A stretch of 64,000 nt of DNA from Pseudovibrio flavus (GCF_009711345.1 NZ_SMMA01000065.1:107042-171041); one strand, 5' to 3'. Shown: positions 1 through 9,301, counted from the first letter of the stretch. Numbers and translations: made by a program. The notes: generated by a model from the sequence alone, not told the origin.

Positions 1-1
1 A

Positions 2-64
2 ATGGTCAAAGGCGCGCTGCCCTATGAAGAATTCGAAGCGATCTTCGAGAAAGACCTGAAGTAA
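2..64 (+). CDS. C-terminal end of an upstream DsbA-like protein (partial)
   Basis: Only the last 20 codons are in the window, ending in TAA. The visible tail (VKGALPYEEFEAIFEKDLK) resembles the C-terminal helix of DsbA/thioredoxin-fold periplasmic oxidoreductases, where a conserved G-x-x-P/Y turn leads into the last helix. A second DsbA-like gene follows on the same strand, so a tandem dsbA pair is likely; that is inference, because the catalytic part lies outside the window. The ATG at position 2 is internal, not the true start. Confidence 0.5.
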   Translation: MVKGALPYEEFEAIFEKDLK

Positions 65-72
65 TTTTGACA

Positions 73-104
73 GGGCTTTGAGCTGGTTAAGCCACTCAAA
101 GCCC
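73..104 (+). terminator. Hairpin after the first DsbA-like gene
   Basis: Two 10-base arms (73-82 and 95-104) are perfectly complementary and the loop carries three further possible pairs. The following bases are only moderately T-rich. It lies 9 bases after the stop codon, so it probably terminates the upstream gene at least in part. Confidence 0.55.
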
Positions 105-251
105 TTATTGCATCACGAGTGCGTGAGTCAGGTGTGAGGGGACAACCAAAGAAGCGCTAGACAGGTGGGGTTGCAATCTGCTTTTGTGTAACTAGTTGGT
201 ATCACTAATGATGATGATACTCATTCGGTTTTACGAGGCAGGACGATAGTT

Positions 252-896
252 GTGACCATTACCCGCAGAACGTTTCTTGAGCATAGTAGCGCCCTGAGCA
301 TTGGCGCAGTTTCCCTTTCTGCCGTTGGCTTTTCTTCAACGGGCGCTTTAGCGGCGACCGAAGAACAGCTGATGTTTGCTGGCCCGCTTGGTGAAAAAGA
401 GCTGGGCTCCAAAGACGCCCCGGTCACAGTTATCGAGTACGCGTCCATGACTTGCGGACACTGTGCCACCTTCCACAACACGACTTACAAGCCATTTCTT
501 GAAAAGTACGTGGATACCGGCAAAGTCCATTTCATTTTCCGTGAATTCCCGTTTGACCCTGTTGCTGCGGCAGCGTTTATGTTGGCTCGCTGCGCACCTG
601 AAGAAAAATATTTTGATATCATTACCTTCATGTTCGAGCAGCAGCGCCAGTGGGCCTTCAGCGACAACCCGCGCGGTGCGATTTTCAATCTAGGCAAGCA
701 GATCGGTTTCACGCAGAAAGAAATCGAGGAATGCTTGACGAATCAAGAAATTCTCGACGGAGTAACGACCGTACGTAACCATGCGGCAAATGTTTTGGGC
801 GTAGACGCTACGCCGACATTCTTTATTAATGGCGAAAAGGTGAGCGGAGCGCTCTCGATTGACGAAATTAGCAAGTACGTGGACAAGCACCTGTAA
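252..896 (+). CDS. DsbA-family thiol:disulfide oxidoreductase with Tat-like signal
   Basis: A 214-residue thioredoxin-fold protein that should catalyse disulfide formation or isomerisation in the periplasm. The GTG start gives an N-terminus with a twin arginine (TRRTF) followed by a hydrophobic stretch and an Ala-rich cleavage region near residue 35, so Tat export is plausible. The active-site CGHC is at residues 68-71, and the cis-proline loop reads TPTFFING near residue 190. Length and layout fit the DsbA_4/BDBF group found next to smc in alphaproteobacteria. It follows another DsbA-like gene and precedes smc. Which substrates it oxidises cannot be seen. Confidence 0.9.
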   Translation: MTITRRTFLEHSSALSIGAVSLSAVGFSSTGALAATEEQLMFAGPLGEKELGSKDAPVTVIEYASMTCGHCATFHNTTYKPFLEKYVDTGKVHFIFREFPFDPVAAAAFMLARCAPEEKYFDIITFMFEQQRQWAFSDNPRGAIFNLGKQIGFTQKEIEECLTNQEILDGVTTVRNHAANVLGVDATPTFFINGEKVSGALSIDEISKYVDKHL

Positions 897-974
897 CAGG
901 CTGTGGGCGGCTAAAAGCGCTGCCTGCTTTGCTACGTCTATTGCTCTTGCAAGCGTCTTTGCGGAGGGCGGGAA

Positions 975-3900
975 ATGAAGTTCTCCCGCCTTCGCGTTCT
1001 CGGGTTCAAATCCTTCGTTGAACCCATGGAACTGGTCATTCAAGACGGTTTGACCGGTGTGGTCGGTCCTAACGGCTGCGGTAAATCCAATCTCGTAGAA
1101 GCGCTGCGCTGGGTTATGGGAGAGAACTCCTATAAGAACATGCGCGCCTCCGGTATGGATGATGTCATCTTCTCCGGCAGTTTGAATAGGCCAGCGCGTA
1201 ACAGCGCAGAAGTTACTCTCTTTCTCGATAATACTGACCGCACAGCACCAGCAGCCTTTAATGACTCTGATATGCTGGAGGTTACGCGCCGCATTGAGCG
1301 CGAGTCCGGTTCTACCTACCGCATTAATGGGCGGGAAGTGCGTGCCCGCGACGTGCAGCTGCTGTTTGCTGATGCTTCGACTGGTGCCCGCTCTCCGGCA
1401 ATGGTCCGTCAGGGCCAGATTGGCGAGATGATCTCGGCAAAGCCAACCGCACGCCGGAAAATTCTTGAAGAAGCGGCAGGTATTTCCGGTCTTCATTCCC
1501 GCAGAAACGAAGCCGAAAGCCGATTACGTGCTGCAGAAACCAACCTAGACCGTCTTGAAGATGTACTGGTGCAGATAGAGGGGCAGCTTGAGGGCCTGAA
1601 GCGTCAGGCACGTCAGGCCGTGCGCTATCGCAATCTTTCATCAGAAATTCGCAAAGCCGACGCGGCCATCTCTTATCTGCGCTGGCAAGAAGCGACACAG
1701 GCGCTTGAAGTCGCTCGCAAGCAGTATGTCGAGGCAGAGGTGGGACTGCGCGATATCAGCGTTACGCAAGCCCAGACTGCCCGAGAGCAGGCGATAGCTG
1801 CGCATGAGGTGCCAAAGCTTCGTGAAGCTGCTGCCGCAAAAGGTGCTGCTGTCCAGCGTTTGACCATTGCGAAGAACGATCTTGATGGTGAAGAGCGCCG
1901 CATCAAAGAGCGTCTTACAGATATCGCTCGCCGTCTTGAGCAGATTAATGAAACGCTCAGCCGTGAAGAAGAGCTACTGGAAGAAAACGCTTCCGTTCTG
2001 GCAAAGCTGGAAGAAGAGGCTGAAGGCCTAACTGAAGAAGCCGAGTTGGAAGAAGAACGTGCTCTGACAGCGCAAGAGACCGTCTGGCAGGCGCGTGGAG
2101 CTCTTCAGGAAATCGAAGTAGAGCATACAAGGAAGACACAGGAGCAGGCTGGCCTTATTGCCAAGCGACAGCAGCTCGATATGAATATGAGCAGCTCTCG
2201 CGCCAAGGTGCAGCGTTTTCAGAGCTTGTCTCAAGAACTTTCAGAGCAACTGAAGATCGTAAGTGAAGAAATCGCAATGGCGAGCGGTCCGCGCGAAACG
2301 CGAGAAGCTCTTGAGATGGCTCGCGAGGCACTTGCAGAGGCAGAAGAGGAGGCGGAAGCCGCCGCAAGCGAGGTTGTTGGCGCTCGTGATGCAGTGGAAA
2401 CTGCAAAGGAACCGCTTGCGAACCAGCGGGCAAAGCTGAGCGAAGCCGAAACAGAGGCGCGCACGCTCTCGCAGATCCTTTCTGCTGGACAGTCGGATCA
2501 ATGGACCGCCATTGTCGATGAAATCGAGGTGGATGCAGGGCTTGAGCAGGCTTTAGGCGCTGCTCTGGGCCAAGACCTCGATGTGCCACTGGAAAGCGAT
2601 GCTCCGTCCCATTGGTCTGGTGCCAAGATACTGCCGGGTGATCCTTCTCTACCAAAAGGTGCCGAGCCTTTCAGTACGTTCGTTCGTGCGCCGAAAGCGC
2701 TTGGGCGTCGCCTTAGCCAAATTGGCTTGGTAACGGCAGAGCTGGGGCAACAGCTCTCACAGGAGCTGAAAACCGGTCAGGCGCTCGTAAGTAAAGAAGG
2801 TGCATTCTGGCGCTGGGACGGCCTCGTTGTCGCACCGGACGCTCCAACGCCTTCTGCAATCAAACTTTCTCAAAAGAACCGCTTGGCTGAGCTGGAGATC
2901 TTAAGAGAAGAGCTGGAGGAGCAACTTGAGGTTCTCTCTGAGCTGGTCGAGGACGCGCAAACCAAACTTGCTGTCGCAAGCGAGCGTGAACACGCAGCGC
3001 GTCAGAGTTTGCGTGTACAGCAAAGCAACGTTATGGCCGCGAATGAAGCCTTTGCTGCTGCCGAACGTGCGCTCACCCAGCTCTCCATGAAGCGCAGCAG
3101 TTTGGAAGAGCAGCAGCGCCGCGCCGAGCAGGACACAGAAGAAGCGCAGATGCTCGTTGAAGAGCTTATGCTTCAGCTTGAGGAGCTGCCGGAGACAGAA
3201 GAGTTGGAAGAGGCTCTGGCGGAGCTCGCAGCTTCCGTCGCAGCAAAACGCTCGGATTTGTCTCAGGCGCAACTCGCTGCCGATAGCATCGAGCGGGATC
3301 GGCAAAGCCGAAAACTACGCCTCGGGGCGATTGTTCAAGAAAAGCAGCGCTGGATCGAGCGTGGGGCAAAGGCCAAAGAACAACTCGAAACCCTGAAGGC
3401 ACGCGAAACAGAAGCTCTTGAAGAGCGTGAAATGCTGCTTGAAGCACCTGAGGAGCTTGAGGGGCGACGGCTTATACTTTCTCGTGAACTAGATAAGGCG
3501 GAGCAGGAACTCAAAGCTGCTAACGACGCTCTTGTTGAGGGTGAGGCGAGACAGACTGAGGCTGATCGCAAGGCCAAAGAGGCACTGGAAGGCCTCTCCG
3601 GTATCAGAGAGCGAAAAGTCCGCGCTGAAGAGCGTCTTGAAGCTGCGAAAAGTCATCGCCGCGAGATTGAACGCTGGGTCGATGAGACCTTGGAAATTCA
3701 GGTCACGGAGCTCTTCTCTGTTGCTGAGCTCAAAGAAGGTGCGCCTCTGCCAGATCAGGCTGCTACAGAGCGCAAACTGGAGCGCCTCAAAGCCGAGCGT
3801 GAGCGTTTGGGTGGGGTCAATCTGCGGGCAGAGCAAGAGGTGAGGGAAGTTGAGGAGCACTTCTCTACCCTTATTACTGAGCGAGATGACCTGATTGAGG

Positions 3901-4433
3901 CGATTAAGCGCCTACGCGGTGGCATCGGCAATCTCAACAAAGAGGCACGTGAGCGACTTTTGACCTCATTCGAGATCGTCAATGATCACTTCCAGCGTTT
4001 GTTCACCCATCTGTTTGGTGGGGGTACGGCTGAGCTCAAATTGGTGGACTCTGAAGATCCTCTGGAAGCGGGTCTGGAGATCTTCGCGCGGCCTCCAGGG
4101 AAGAAGCCTCAGACAATGACGTTGCTATCGGGTGGCGAACAAGCCCTAACAGCAATGGCACTTATCTTCGCGGTGTTCCTGACGAATCCTGCGCCTATAT
4201 GCGTACTCGATGAGGTCGATGCACCACTCGATGACGCTAATGTAGAGAGGTATTGTTCCCTACTTGAGGACATGTCAGCCAACACAGAAACGCGTTTTGC
4301 CGTAATTACCCACAATCCAATTACGATGGCGCGCATGAACCGATTGTTCGGCGTAACCATGGCAGAACGGGGAGTTTCTCAGCTTGTTTCTGTGGATTTG
4401 GAGACCGCAGAAGGCTTCCGAGAGGCCTCCTGA
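975..4433 (+). CDS. smc: Chromosome segregation protein SMC
   Basis: A 1152-residue SMC ATPase that, with ScpA and ScpB (not in this window), compacts and segregates the chromosome. The Walker A motif GPNGCGKS is at residues 31-38. Two long Glu/Leu-rich coiled coils flank a hinge around residues 500-640. The C-terminal head carries the ABC signature LSGGEQ (from about 1051) and Walker B CVLDE (about 1076-1080) followed by the D-loop. The length is normal for a bacterial SMC. The start is preceded by a GGAGGG ribosome-binding site (963-969). The gene sits directly after dsbA-like genes, a conserved alphaproteobacterial arrangement. No defect is visible. Confidence 0.98.
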   Translation: MKFSRLRVLGFKSFVEPMELVIQDGLTGVVGPNGCGKSNLVEALRWVMGENSYKNMRASGMDDVIFSGSLNRPARNSAEVTLFLDNTDRTAPAAFNDSDMLEVTRRIERESGSTYRINGREVRARDVQLLFADASTGARSPAMVRQGQIGEMISAKPTARRKILEEAAGISGLHSRRNEAESRLRAAETNLDRLEDVLVQIEGQLEGLKRQARQAVRYRNLSSEIRKADAAISYLRWQEATQALEVARKQYVEAEVGLRDISVTQAQTAREQAIAAHEVPKLREAAAAKGAAVQRLTIAKNDLDGEERRIKERLTDIARRLEQINETLSREEELLEENASVLAKLEEEAEGLTEEAELEEERALTAQETVWQARGALQEIEVEHTRKTQEQAGLIAKRQQLDMNMSSSRAKVQRFQSLSQELSEQLKIVSEEIAMASGPRETREALEMAREALAEAEEEAEAAASEVVGARDAVETAKEPLANQRAKLSEAETEARTLSQILSAGQSDQWTAIVDEIEVDAGLEQALGAALGQDLDVPLESDAPSHWSGAKILPGDPSLPKGAEPFSTFVRAPKALGRRLSQIGLVTAELGQQLSQELKTGQALVSKEGAFWRWDGLVVAPDAPTPSAIKLSQKNRLAELEILREELEEQLEVLSELVEDAQTKLAVASEREHAARQSLRVQQSNVMAANEAFAAAERALTQLSMKRSSLEEQQRRAEQDTEEAQMLVEELMLQLEELPETEELEEALAELAASVAAKRSDLSQAQLAADSIERDRQSRKLRLGAIVQEKQRWIERGAKAKEQLETLKARETEALEEREMLLEAPEELEGRRLILSRELDKAEQELKAANDALVEGEARQTEADRKAKEALEGLSGIRERKVRAEERLEAAKSHRREIERWVDETLEIQVTELFSVAELKEGAPLPDQAATERKLERLKAERERLGGVNLRAEQEVREVEEHFSTLITERDDLIEAIKRLRGGIGNLNKEARERLLTSFEIVNDHFQRLFTHLFGGGTAELKLVDSEDPLEAGLEIFARPPGKKPQTMTLLSGGEQALTAMALIFAVFLTNPAPICVLDEVDAPLDDANVERYCSLLEDMSANTETRFAVITHNPITMARMNRLFGVTMAERGVSQLVSVDLETAEGFREAS

Positions 4434-4536
4434 GTCTTTTTTGATCAGGCAAACCGCCGCACTTTGGGTGGTATTCCTTGTTAATAAAAGGCGAAAACTC
4501 AATAAAAACAACGATCTATACGAGATATGGTCGATC

Positions 4537-4565
4537 TTGACAGCTTTTATACTGCCTACTATGGT
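4537..4565 (+). promoter_or_regulatory. Candidate sigma-70 promoter for the atpI operon
   Basis: A perfect -35 TTGACA (4537-4542) is followed after 17 bases by TATGGT (4560-4565), which matches the -10 consensus at four of six positions. It lies about 70 bases upstream of atpI. A GC-rich hairpin follows in the leader. This is read from sequence only. Confidence 0.45.
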
Positions 4566-4633
4566 GCCCCCGTCTTTCAGGGGCAACGCTGACGAGATCA
4601 AAGCTGCTTGACACTTAAAGGTAAAATAGACAC

Positions 4634-5005
4634 ATGCCTGAAGAAGAAAAGCGCGAGAACCAGTTGGCTGATGACTCTGATAGTCACCTGTCTGAGCGAT
4701 TGAAGAAGCTGGGACAGACGCTTGAATCCAAGGAGGAAGGTTCACGCAAGGGACCGTCTAAGGATACGGGTGCTGTTGCCGGGTTGTCTCAGGCTTGGAA
4801 GATGTCTTCCGAGTTTATTGCCGGTGTCTTGGTGGGGGCCGGTATGGGATGGCTAGCTGATACTTGGCTCGGAACCAAGCCATGGGGAATTGTTATATTC
4901 CTTCTGCTTGGGTTTGCTGCGGGGATTTTAAACATGCTGCGCTCACTTGGCCGTATGGCTGAACCAGAGCGCCGTTTAAATCAGCGCAAAGAGCAGGATA
5001 AATAA
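4634..5005 (+). CDS. atpI: ATP synthase protein I (AtpI)
   Basis: A 123-residue membrane protein at the head of the F0 operon. The N-terminal half is charged and probably cytoplasmic. Two hydrophobic segments follow (about residues 57-75 and 82-100), joined by a short polar turn containing ADTWLGTKPW, which is typical of AtpI. AtpI is thought to help assemble the c-ring and/or supply Mg2+; this is family knowledge. It lies 54 bases before atpB, and the alphaproteobacterial order atpI-B-E-F'-F is intact. Confidence 0.93.
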   Translation: MPEEEKRENQLADDSDSHLSERLKKLGQTLESKEEGSRKGPSKDTGAVAGLSQAWKMSSEFIAGVLVGAGMGWLADTWLGTKPWGIVIFLLLGFAAGILNMLRSLGRMAEPERRLNQRKEQDK

Positions 5006-5059
5006 TTCATCGCGCTCTTTGGGCGCACGTCTTTTAAGGCACTCTAGGGGATTTAGCCG

Positions 5060-5827
5060 GTGGCTGGAAATTCAAGCAACGCGATCGATCCGATCCACCA
5101 GTTCCAGATCAATAAGATCTTTGATTTGAATATCGCTGGTGTGGATTTCTCCTTTACCAACGCCTCTCTTTTCATGGTTGCCACAGTCGCTGTCGCGACT
5201 TTGTTCTTGGTCATGTCCACTTCTGGACGCGGCCTCGTACCAAGCCGCATGCAGCTATTGGCGGAAATGTCTTACGAGTTTGTAGCCAGCACGCTGCGTG
5301 GCTCGGCAGGCAACGACGGAATGCGATTCTTTCCGTTGGTCTTTTCCCTGTTCATGTTTGTTTTTGTGGCAAACCTGATCGGGATGGTTCCGTACTTCTT
5401 TACGGTAACCAGCCAGATCATCGTCACCTTTGCACTGTCTTTGGTGGTTATTGGTACGGTAACAATTTACGGGTTCTTCAAGCATGGCACTGGCTTCCTG
5501 AAGCTTTTCGTACCAAGCGGCGTTCCTGCCTACGTGGTTCCATTGGTTACCACTATTGAAATCATCTCGTTCCTCTCTCGTCCTGTCAGCCTGTCTGTTC
5601 GTCTTTTCGCAAACATGCTGGCCGGTCACATCACCCTGAAGGTTTTCGCAGGCTTTGTTGTCATGCTTACCGGCCTCGGTGCTATCGGCATCGGCGCAGC
5701 TATCATGCCGCTCATCCTGACTATTGCGATTACAGCTCTCGAGTTTCTGGTCGCGTTCCTTCAGGCCTACGTCTTCACAGTTCTCACTTGTATGTACCTG
5801 GCAGATGCGCTCCATCCGAGCCACTAA
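5060..5827 (+). CDS. atpB: F0 ATP synthase subunit a
   Basis: A 255-residue polytopic membrane protein that forms the proton half-channels beside the c-ring. The essential arginine sits in the conserved segment [14 protein letters not shown] (Arg181). Five or more hydrophobic helices are visible, and the C-terminal helix carries the usual Glu/Gln positions. The start is GTG; the N-terminus containing DPIHQFQI matches alphaproteobacterial subunit a. It lies between atpI and atpE in the F0 operon. The F1 genes are not in the window, as expected for this class, where F0 and F1 operons are separate. Confidence 0.97.
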   Translation: MAGNSSNAIDPIHQFQINKIFDLNIAGVDFSFTNASLFMVATVAVATLFLVMSTSGRGLVPSRMQLLAEMSYEFVASTLRGSAGNDGMRFFPLVFSLFMFVFVANLIGMVPYFFTVTSQIIVTFALSLVVIGTVTIYGFFKHGTGFLKLFVPSGVPAYVVPLVTTIEIISFLSRPVSLSVRLFANMLAGHITLKVFAGFVVMLTGLGAIGIGAAIMPLILTIAITALEFLVAFLQAYVFTVLTCMYLADALHPSH

Positions 5828-5905
5828 CAGGACTACAGCTATCCGGGTCGTCAAACACCCACACTTAGTTACACACGCAATTTGCTAGTTTTAGGAGCAC
5901 GTGTC

Positions 5906-6133
5906 ATGGAAGCAGAAGCAGCAAAATACATCGGCGCTGGTATTGCCTGTCTCGGTATGGGCGGCGCAGCTCTCGGTCTGGGTAACATCTTCGGTAACTT
6001 CCTCGCAGGCGCACTGCGTAACCCTTCCGCAGCTGACGGCCAGTTCGGTCGCCTCATCCTCGGCTTCGCGGTAACCGAAGCTCTCGGCATTTTCTCCCTT
6101 CTGGTCGCTCTTCTTCTCCTGTTCGCTGTATAA
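5906..6133 (+). CDS. atpE: F0 ATP synthase subunit c
   Basis: A 75-residue hairpin protein whose oligomer forms the rotating c-ring. The first helix carries the Gly/Ala-rich packing pattern, the cytoplasmic loop has the RNP signature (residues 38-40), and the ion-binding carboxylate is Glu58 in TEALGIF of the second helix. I chose the ATG at 5906 because it has an AGGAG ribosome-binding site at 5893-5897 and gives the standard N-terminus [10 protein letters not shown]. The residues around Glu58 look like a proton-type rather than a sodium-type site. A strong hairpin lies between this gene and atpF'. Confidence 0.97.
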   Translation: MEAEAAKYIGAGIACLGMGGAALGLGNIFGNFLAGALRNPSAADGQFGRLILGFAVTEALGIFSLLVALLLLFAV

Positions 6134-6170
6134 GCAGCAGCCTAGAAGATTAGACGCCTAAAGAGTCTAG

Positions 6171-6196
6171 CGGTGCATCTCAAACAGGATGCACCG
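6171..6196 (+). promoter_or_regulatory. Intercistronic hairpin between atpE and the b' gene
   Basis: Nine-base arms (6171-6179 and 6188-6196) pair perfectly around an 8-base loop and are followed by TCTCTTT. The position, 38 bases after the atpE stop, suits an mRNA 3'-end stabiliser or leaky terminator that raises subunit c output over the b subunits. The effect is inferred; only the structure is seen. Confidence 0.6.
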
Positions 6197-6240
6197 TCTC
6201 TTTAACAAACGGCGTTTTTAGAGCGTTCACGGAGAAGACC

Positions 6241-6801
6241 ATGTCCAATACCCAGGGCGAACAACTGAATACCGGAACATTGGTACCAGCTGACGGTCAT
6301 GCGGCGGAAGGTAACTTCCCTCCATTCGACAGCACTACCTATCCATCTCAGCTGTTGTGGCTGGCAATTACTTTTGGCGTCTTCTACTGGGTGATGGCAA
6401 AGGTGGTTCTGCCACGGATTGGCGGCATCCTAGAAGATCGCCGTGATCGAATTGCCGGTGACATGGCAGAAGCCTCTCGTCTGAAAAAAGAAACAGACGA
6501 CGCAATTGCCAGTTACGAACAAGCTCTAGCTGATGCGCGCAAAAAGGCCAATAACATGGCCAGTGAAGCACGCACCAAGCTGTCTGCAGAAACTGAAGCC
6601 GCTCGCGTAGCAGCTGAAGACAAGCTGGCAGCAAAGCTGAGTGAAGCAGAACAGAGTATTGCCAAGATCAAGGCAGACAGTCTGGCTCAGGTGGGCGACA
6701 TTGCTGCAGATACGACTGGCGACCTTGTTAAGGTGCTGATCGGCGGTAAAGCCCCAACCAAAGCTTCGGTAACTAAAGCCGTAGCTGACGTGCTGAAGTA
6801 A
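6241..6801 (+). CDS. atpG: F0 ATP synthase subunit b' (peripheral stalk)
   Basis: A 186-residue peripheral stalk subunit. A polar, flexible N-terminal extension of about 30 residues precedes a single membrane helix (about residues 38-57), followed by PRIGGILEDRRDRIAGDM and a long Ala/Lys/Glu-rich coiled coil. This extension and the RDRI motif are typical of the b' form, which pairs with the b subunit encoded just downstream. The symbol atpG is often used for b' in alphaproteobacteria; atpF2 is also used. The gene ends 14 bases before the b gene. Confidence 0.93.
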   Translation: MSNTQGEQLNTGTLVPADGHAAEGNFPPFDSTTYPSQLLWLAITFGVFYWVMAKVVLPRIGGILEDRRDRIAGDMAEASRLKKETDDAIASYEQALADARKKANNMASEARTKLSAETEAARVAAEDKLAAKLSEAEQSIAKIKADSLAQVGDIAADTTGDLVKVLIGGKAPTKASVTKAVADVLK

Positions 6802-6815
6802 GGAGAACCCCAGAC

Positions 6816-7301
6816 ATGATGAGTGATTCCTTTTGGGCACTTACTGGCCTGATCCTTTTCTTCGCGCTTCTGGCCTATCTCAAGGTTCCTGGTAAAGTTA
6901 CCGGTGCTTTGGACCAGCAGGCGGACAACATCAAGCAGGAGCTTGAAGGTGCCCGTAAGCTGCGTGAAGAGGCTCAAGCACTTCTTGCTGAGTATCAGCG
7001 TAAGCGTACTGAAGCAGAAGCTGAAGCCGAGCAGATCGTTGAAGATGCAAAAGCTGAAGCTGCCCGCATGGCAGAAGAAGCAAATGTTGCTCTTCAGGAC
7101 ATGATTGTCCGCCGTACAAAAGCTGCAGAAGCAAAGATTGCACAGGCTGAAGTGAATGCTATCGCTGAAGTACGTGCAAAGGCTGCTGACGTTGCAGTTG
7201 CTGCCGCCGAGCGTATCGTAGCCGATGCCCTCGCTGACAGCGCGAAGCAGGACGAAGTCCTCAAGGCAAGTATCAAGCAGATTTCCACTCGCCTTAACTA
7301 A
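6816..7301 (+). CDS. atpF: F0 ATP synthase subunit b
   Basis: A 161-residue stalk subunit with one short N-terminal membrane helix (about residues 4-22, SFWALTGLILFFALLAY) and then a long Ala/Glu/Lys-rich dimerising coiled coil. There are two adjacent in-frame ATG codons (6816 and 6819); an AAGGAG site at 6800-6805 serves either. It closes the F0 operon and is followed by a strong terminator. Together with b' it would form the heterodimeric stalk common to alphaproteobacteria and phototrophs. Confidence 0.95.
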   Translation: MMSDSFWALTGLILFFALLAYLKVPGKVTGALDQQADNIKQELEGARKLREEAQALLAEYQRKRTEAEAEAEQIVEDAKAEAARMAEEANVALQDMIVRRTKAAEAKIAQAEVNAIAEVRAKAADVAVAAAERIVADALADSAKQDEVLKASIKQISTRLN

Positions 7302-7323
7302 GCGCGAGACAACGGATTTCATT

Positions 7324-7354
7324 AAAAAAGGCTCCGAATTCGGAGCCTTTTTTT
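7324..7354 (+). terminator. Rho-independent terminator of the atp F0 operon
   Basis: A perfect palindromic stem (7330-7347) has an A-run before it and seven Ts after it. The symmetry means it can also stop transcription of rnhB arriving from the opposite strand. Confidence 0.93.
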
Positions 7355-7379
7355 ATTGGCCATTAAAGCCGTTATTTCT

Positions 7380-8027
7380 TCAAAGCATTGCTGCAATAGG
7401 CCGGAACGAACGGCGGTGGTGCTCGGTCACGCCCAGCTTTTTAAGCGCTTCTTGATGGTCTTTAGTGCCGTAGCCTTTGTGCTTGGCAAAGCCGTACCCT
7501 GGAACGGTTTCTTCAAGACGAACCATCATACGGTCCCGCATAACTTTCGCGACAATTGAAGCCGCTGAGATTGCCAGACAGCGACCATCACCCTTAATCA
7601 GCGCCTGCGCCTTTGGCAGCAGCGGGGCAGGAGCATCGCGGCCATCGACAAAGAACATCTGTGGCTCGACGGCAAGAGACTTGGCGCATTTGACCATGCC
7701 TTCAAGTGTTGCACGCAGGATGTTTAGACGGTCAATGGTTTCTGGCGACTGAACGCATACGCTCACATGGGCCGAGCGCAAAATATCATCAAACAACGCT
7801 TCACGTTTCGCTTCGCTTAGCTTCTTGGAGTCATTCAGCCCGTCTGGCAGAGCATCGTAGTCTAGCGACACCGCCGAGATAACGACAGGGCCTGCCCACG
7901 GACCGCGGCCAGCTTCATCAATGCCAGCGATAATGCCGCCAAGCTGCTTTTGCACATCGCGTTCGTGTGCCGCGTCTGGCGCGTCTGGAAATGGAATGTC
8001 GAAAAGGGAACCGAATGCATTTGTCAT
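7380..8027 (-). CDS. rnhB: Ribonuclease HII
   Basis: A 215-residue enzyme that cuts the RNA strand of RNA/DNA hybrids and single ribonucleotides in DNA. The N-terminal catalytic motif GIDEAGRGPWAGPV (Asp37, Glu38) and the later AASIVAKVMRD motif with the metal-binding Asp are present. The C-terminal KHKGYGTKDH segment is conserved in the family. The gene is convergent with atpF across a bidirectional terminator and lies 44 bases downstream of a radical SAM gene on the same strand, so the two may be co-transcribed. Confidence 0.96.
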   Translation of the reverse strand: MTNAFGSLFDIPFPDAPDAAHERDVQKQLGGIIAGIDEAGRGPWAGPVVISAVSLDYDALPDGLNDSKKLSEAKREALFDDILRSAHVSVCVQSPETIDRLNILRATLEGMVKCAKSLAVEPQMFFVDGRDAPAPLLPKAQALIKGDGRCLAISAASIVAKVMRDRMMVRLEETVPGYGFAKHKGYGTKDHQEALKKLGVTEHHRRSFRPIAAML

Positions 8028-8071
8028 GGTTCTGCACTAGGACAAGCACTCCGACACTTCAAGCAAAACCG

Positions 8072-9187
8072 TCAGAACAAGGAGAGCTGCACACCGCCTT
8101 TGGAAGGACGTTGGAACTGCTCGCAGTCCAGCTTGCTGCTGCGCGCCTTCAAGCCTAGCCGTTTACAGGCGAGTTGGAAGCGTTTCGATAGCTGGTCAGC
8201 ATAAGGGCCTTCGCCGCGCATTCGCTTGCCCCACTCTGCATCGTAGTCCTTGCCGGAGCGCATGGATCGAATGAGGGAGAGGACATGACGATAGCGGCCC
8301 GGAACCTCCCGAAGTAGCCAGTCTTTGAATAGCTCACTTACTTCCATAGGAAGGCGCAGCAGAATGTAGTTCGCCTCTTGCGCACCTGCCGCCTGCGCTT
8401 CTTCCAGAATTGCTTCAAGTTCATGGTCTGTTAGGCCCGGTACCACAGGAGCGACCATAACACTGGTTGGAATGCCAGCATCCGACAGCGCTTTAATTGC
8501 ACCAAGACGGCGGGCAGGGGAGGAGGCACGCGGCTCCATACTGCGGGAGAGCTTGTGATCAAGCGAGGTTATAGACAACGCAACCTTCACTAGGTTCTTC
8601 TGTGCCATCTTTTCCAGAATGTCGATATCACGCTGAACGAGCGCGGACTTGGTTACAATGGTAACGGGATGGCTACAGCGCTCTAAGACCTCCAGAATTT
8701 CGCGCATGTTTTTATGTGTGCGCTCAATGGGCTGATAAGGGTCTGTGTTGGTGCCGATAGCGATCGGGCGAGCCTTATAGGATGGAGAGGAAAGTTCCCG
8801 CTCAAGAACTTCCCCGCAATTCTCTTTGGCAAAGAGGTTGGTTTCAAAATCAAGCCCTGCTGATAGCCCAACGTAAGTATGACTAGGCCGGGCAAAGCAG
8901 TATGTGCAACCGTGTTCGCAACCTCGGTACGGATTGATAGAGCGGTCAAAAGGGATATCCGGAGAGGTATTTCGGGTAATAACAGATCGCGCCTTTTCAA
9001 CTTGCACACGCGTTTTCAAGGGTGCAACGTCTTCAAGTGTTTCCCAGCCATCGTCGAAAGGAACAGCTTCTTCCTTTTCAAAGCGCCCTTTAGGGTTGGT
9101 TGCGGAGCCTCTACCACGGTGAAGATTCGTTGGTAGCGCTGCGCCTGCACCTGCCTGTTGCTTGGAAATCTGTGGGGTTATACCCAT
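8072..9187 (-). CDS. PA0069-family radical SAM protein
   Basis: A 371-residue radical SAM enzyme. The cluster motif CEHGCTYCFARP carries Cys90, Cys94 and Cys97 in the CxxxCxxC pattern, and the preceding DRSINPYRGC matches the SplB-like/PA0069 group. About 60 polar residues precede the core. The sequence VPGLTDHELEAILEEA in the second half of the barrel is also typical. The chemical reaction of this widespread bacterial family has not been established to my knowledge; distant relatives repair spore photoproduct. It probably shares a transcript with rnhB downstream. Confidence 0.9.
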   Translation of the reverse strand: MGITPQISKQQAGAGAALPTNLHRGRGSATNPKGRFEKEEAVPFDDGWETLEDVAPLKTRVQVEKARSVITRNTSPDIPFDRSINPYRGCEHGCTYCFARPSHTYVGLSAGLDFETNLFAKENCGEVLERELSSPSYKARPIAIGTNTDPYQPIERTHKNMREILEVLERCSHPVTIVTKSALVQRDIDILEKMAQKNLVKVALSITSLDHKLSRSMEPRASSPARRLGAIKALSDAGIPTSVMVAPVVPGLTDHELEAILEEAQAAGAQEANYILLRLPMEVSELFKDWLLREVPGRYRHVLSLIRSMRSGKDYDAEWGKRMRGEGPYADQLSKRFQLACKRLGLKARSSKLDCEQFQRPSKGGVQLSLF

Positions 9188-9301
9188 TTTCCGCTCTCTT
9201 TTATTCCGAGAAAATAGAACATAAAGAGAACATGTCCGAATTCACATGGAAATTCAAGCCTTCACGTTTTAGTCGCTCGCAAACGTCGGGTAAAAGAAGT
9301 C

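Noticed and set aside
1003-1016. GGGTTCAAATCC, which looks like a tRNA T-loop
   Set aside because: It lies inside the smc coding sequence, and no acceptor or anticodon stem surrounds it. No tRNA gene was found in the window.
690-1496. Open frame of 268 codons opposite the start of smc
   Set aside because: It overlaps the SMC head domain and the DsbA-like gene; its composition is that of an antisense shadow.
5060-6133. Possible sodium-type ATP synthase c subunit
   Set aside because: The residues around Glu58 lack the Gln/Ser/Thr set of sodium-binding c subunits and match proton-type alphaproteobacterial ones.
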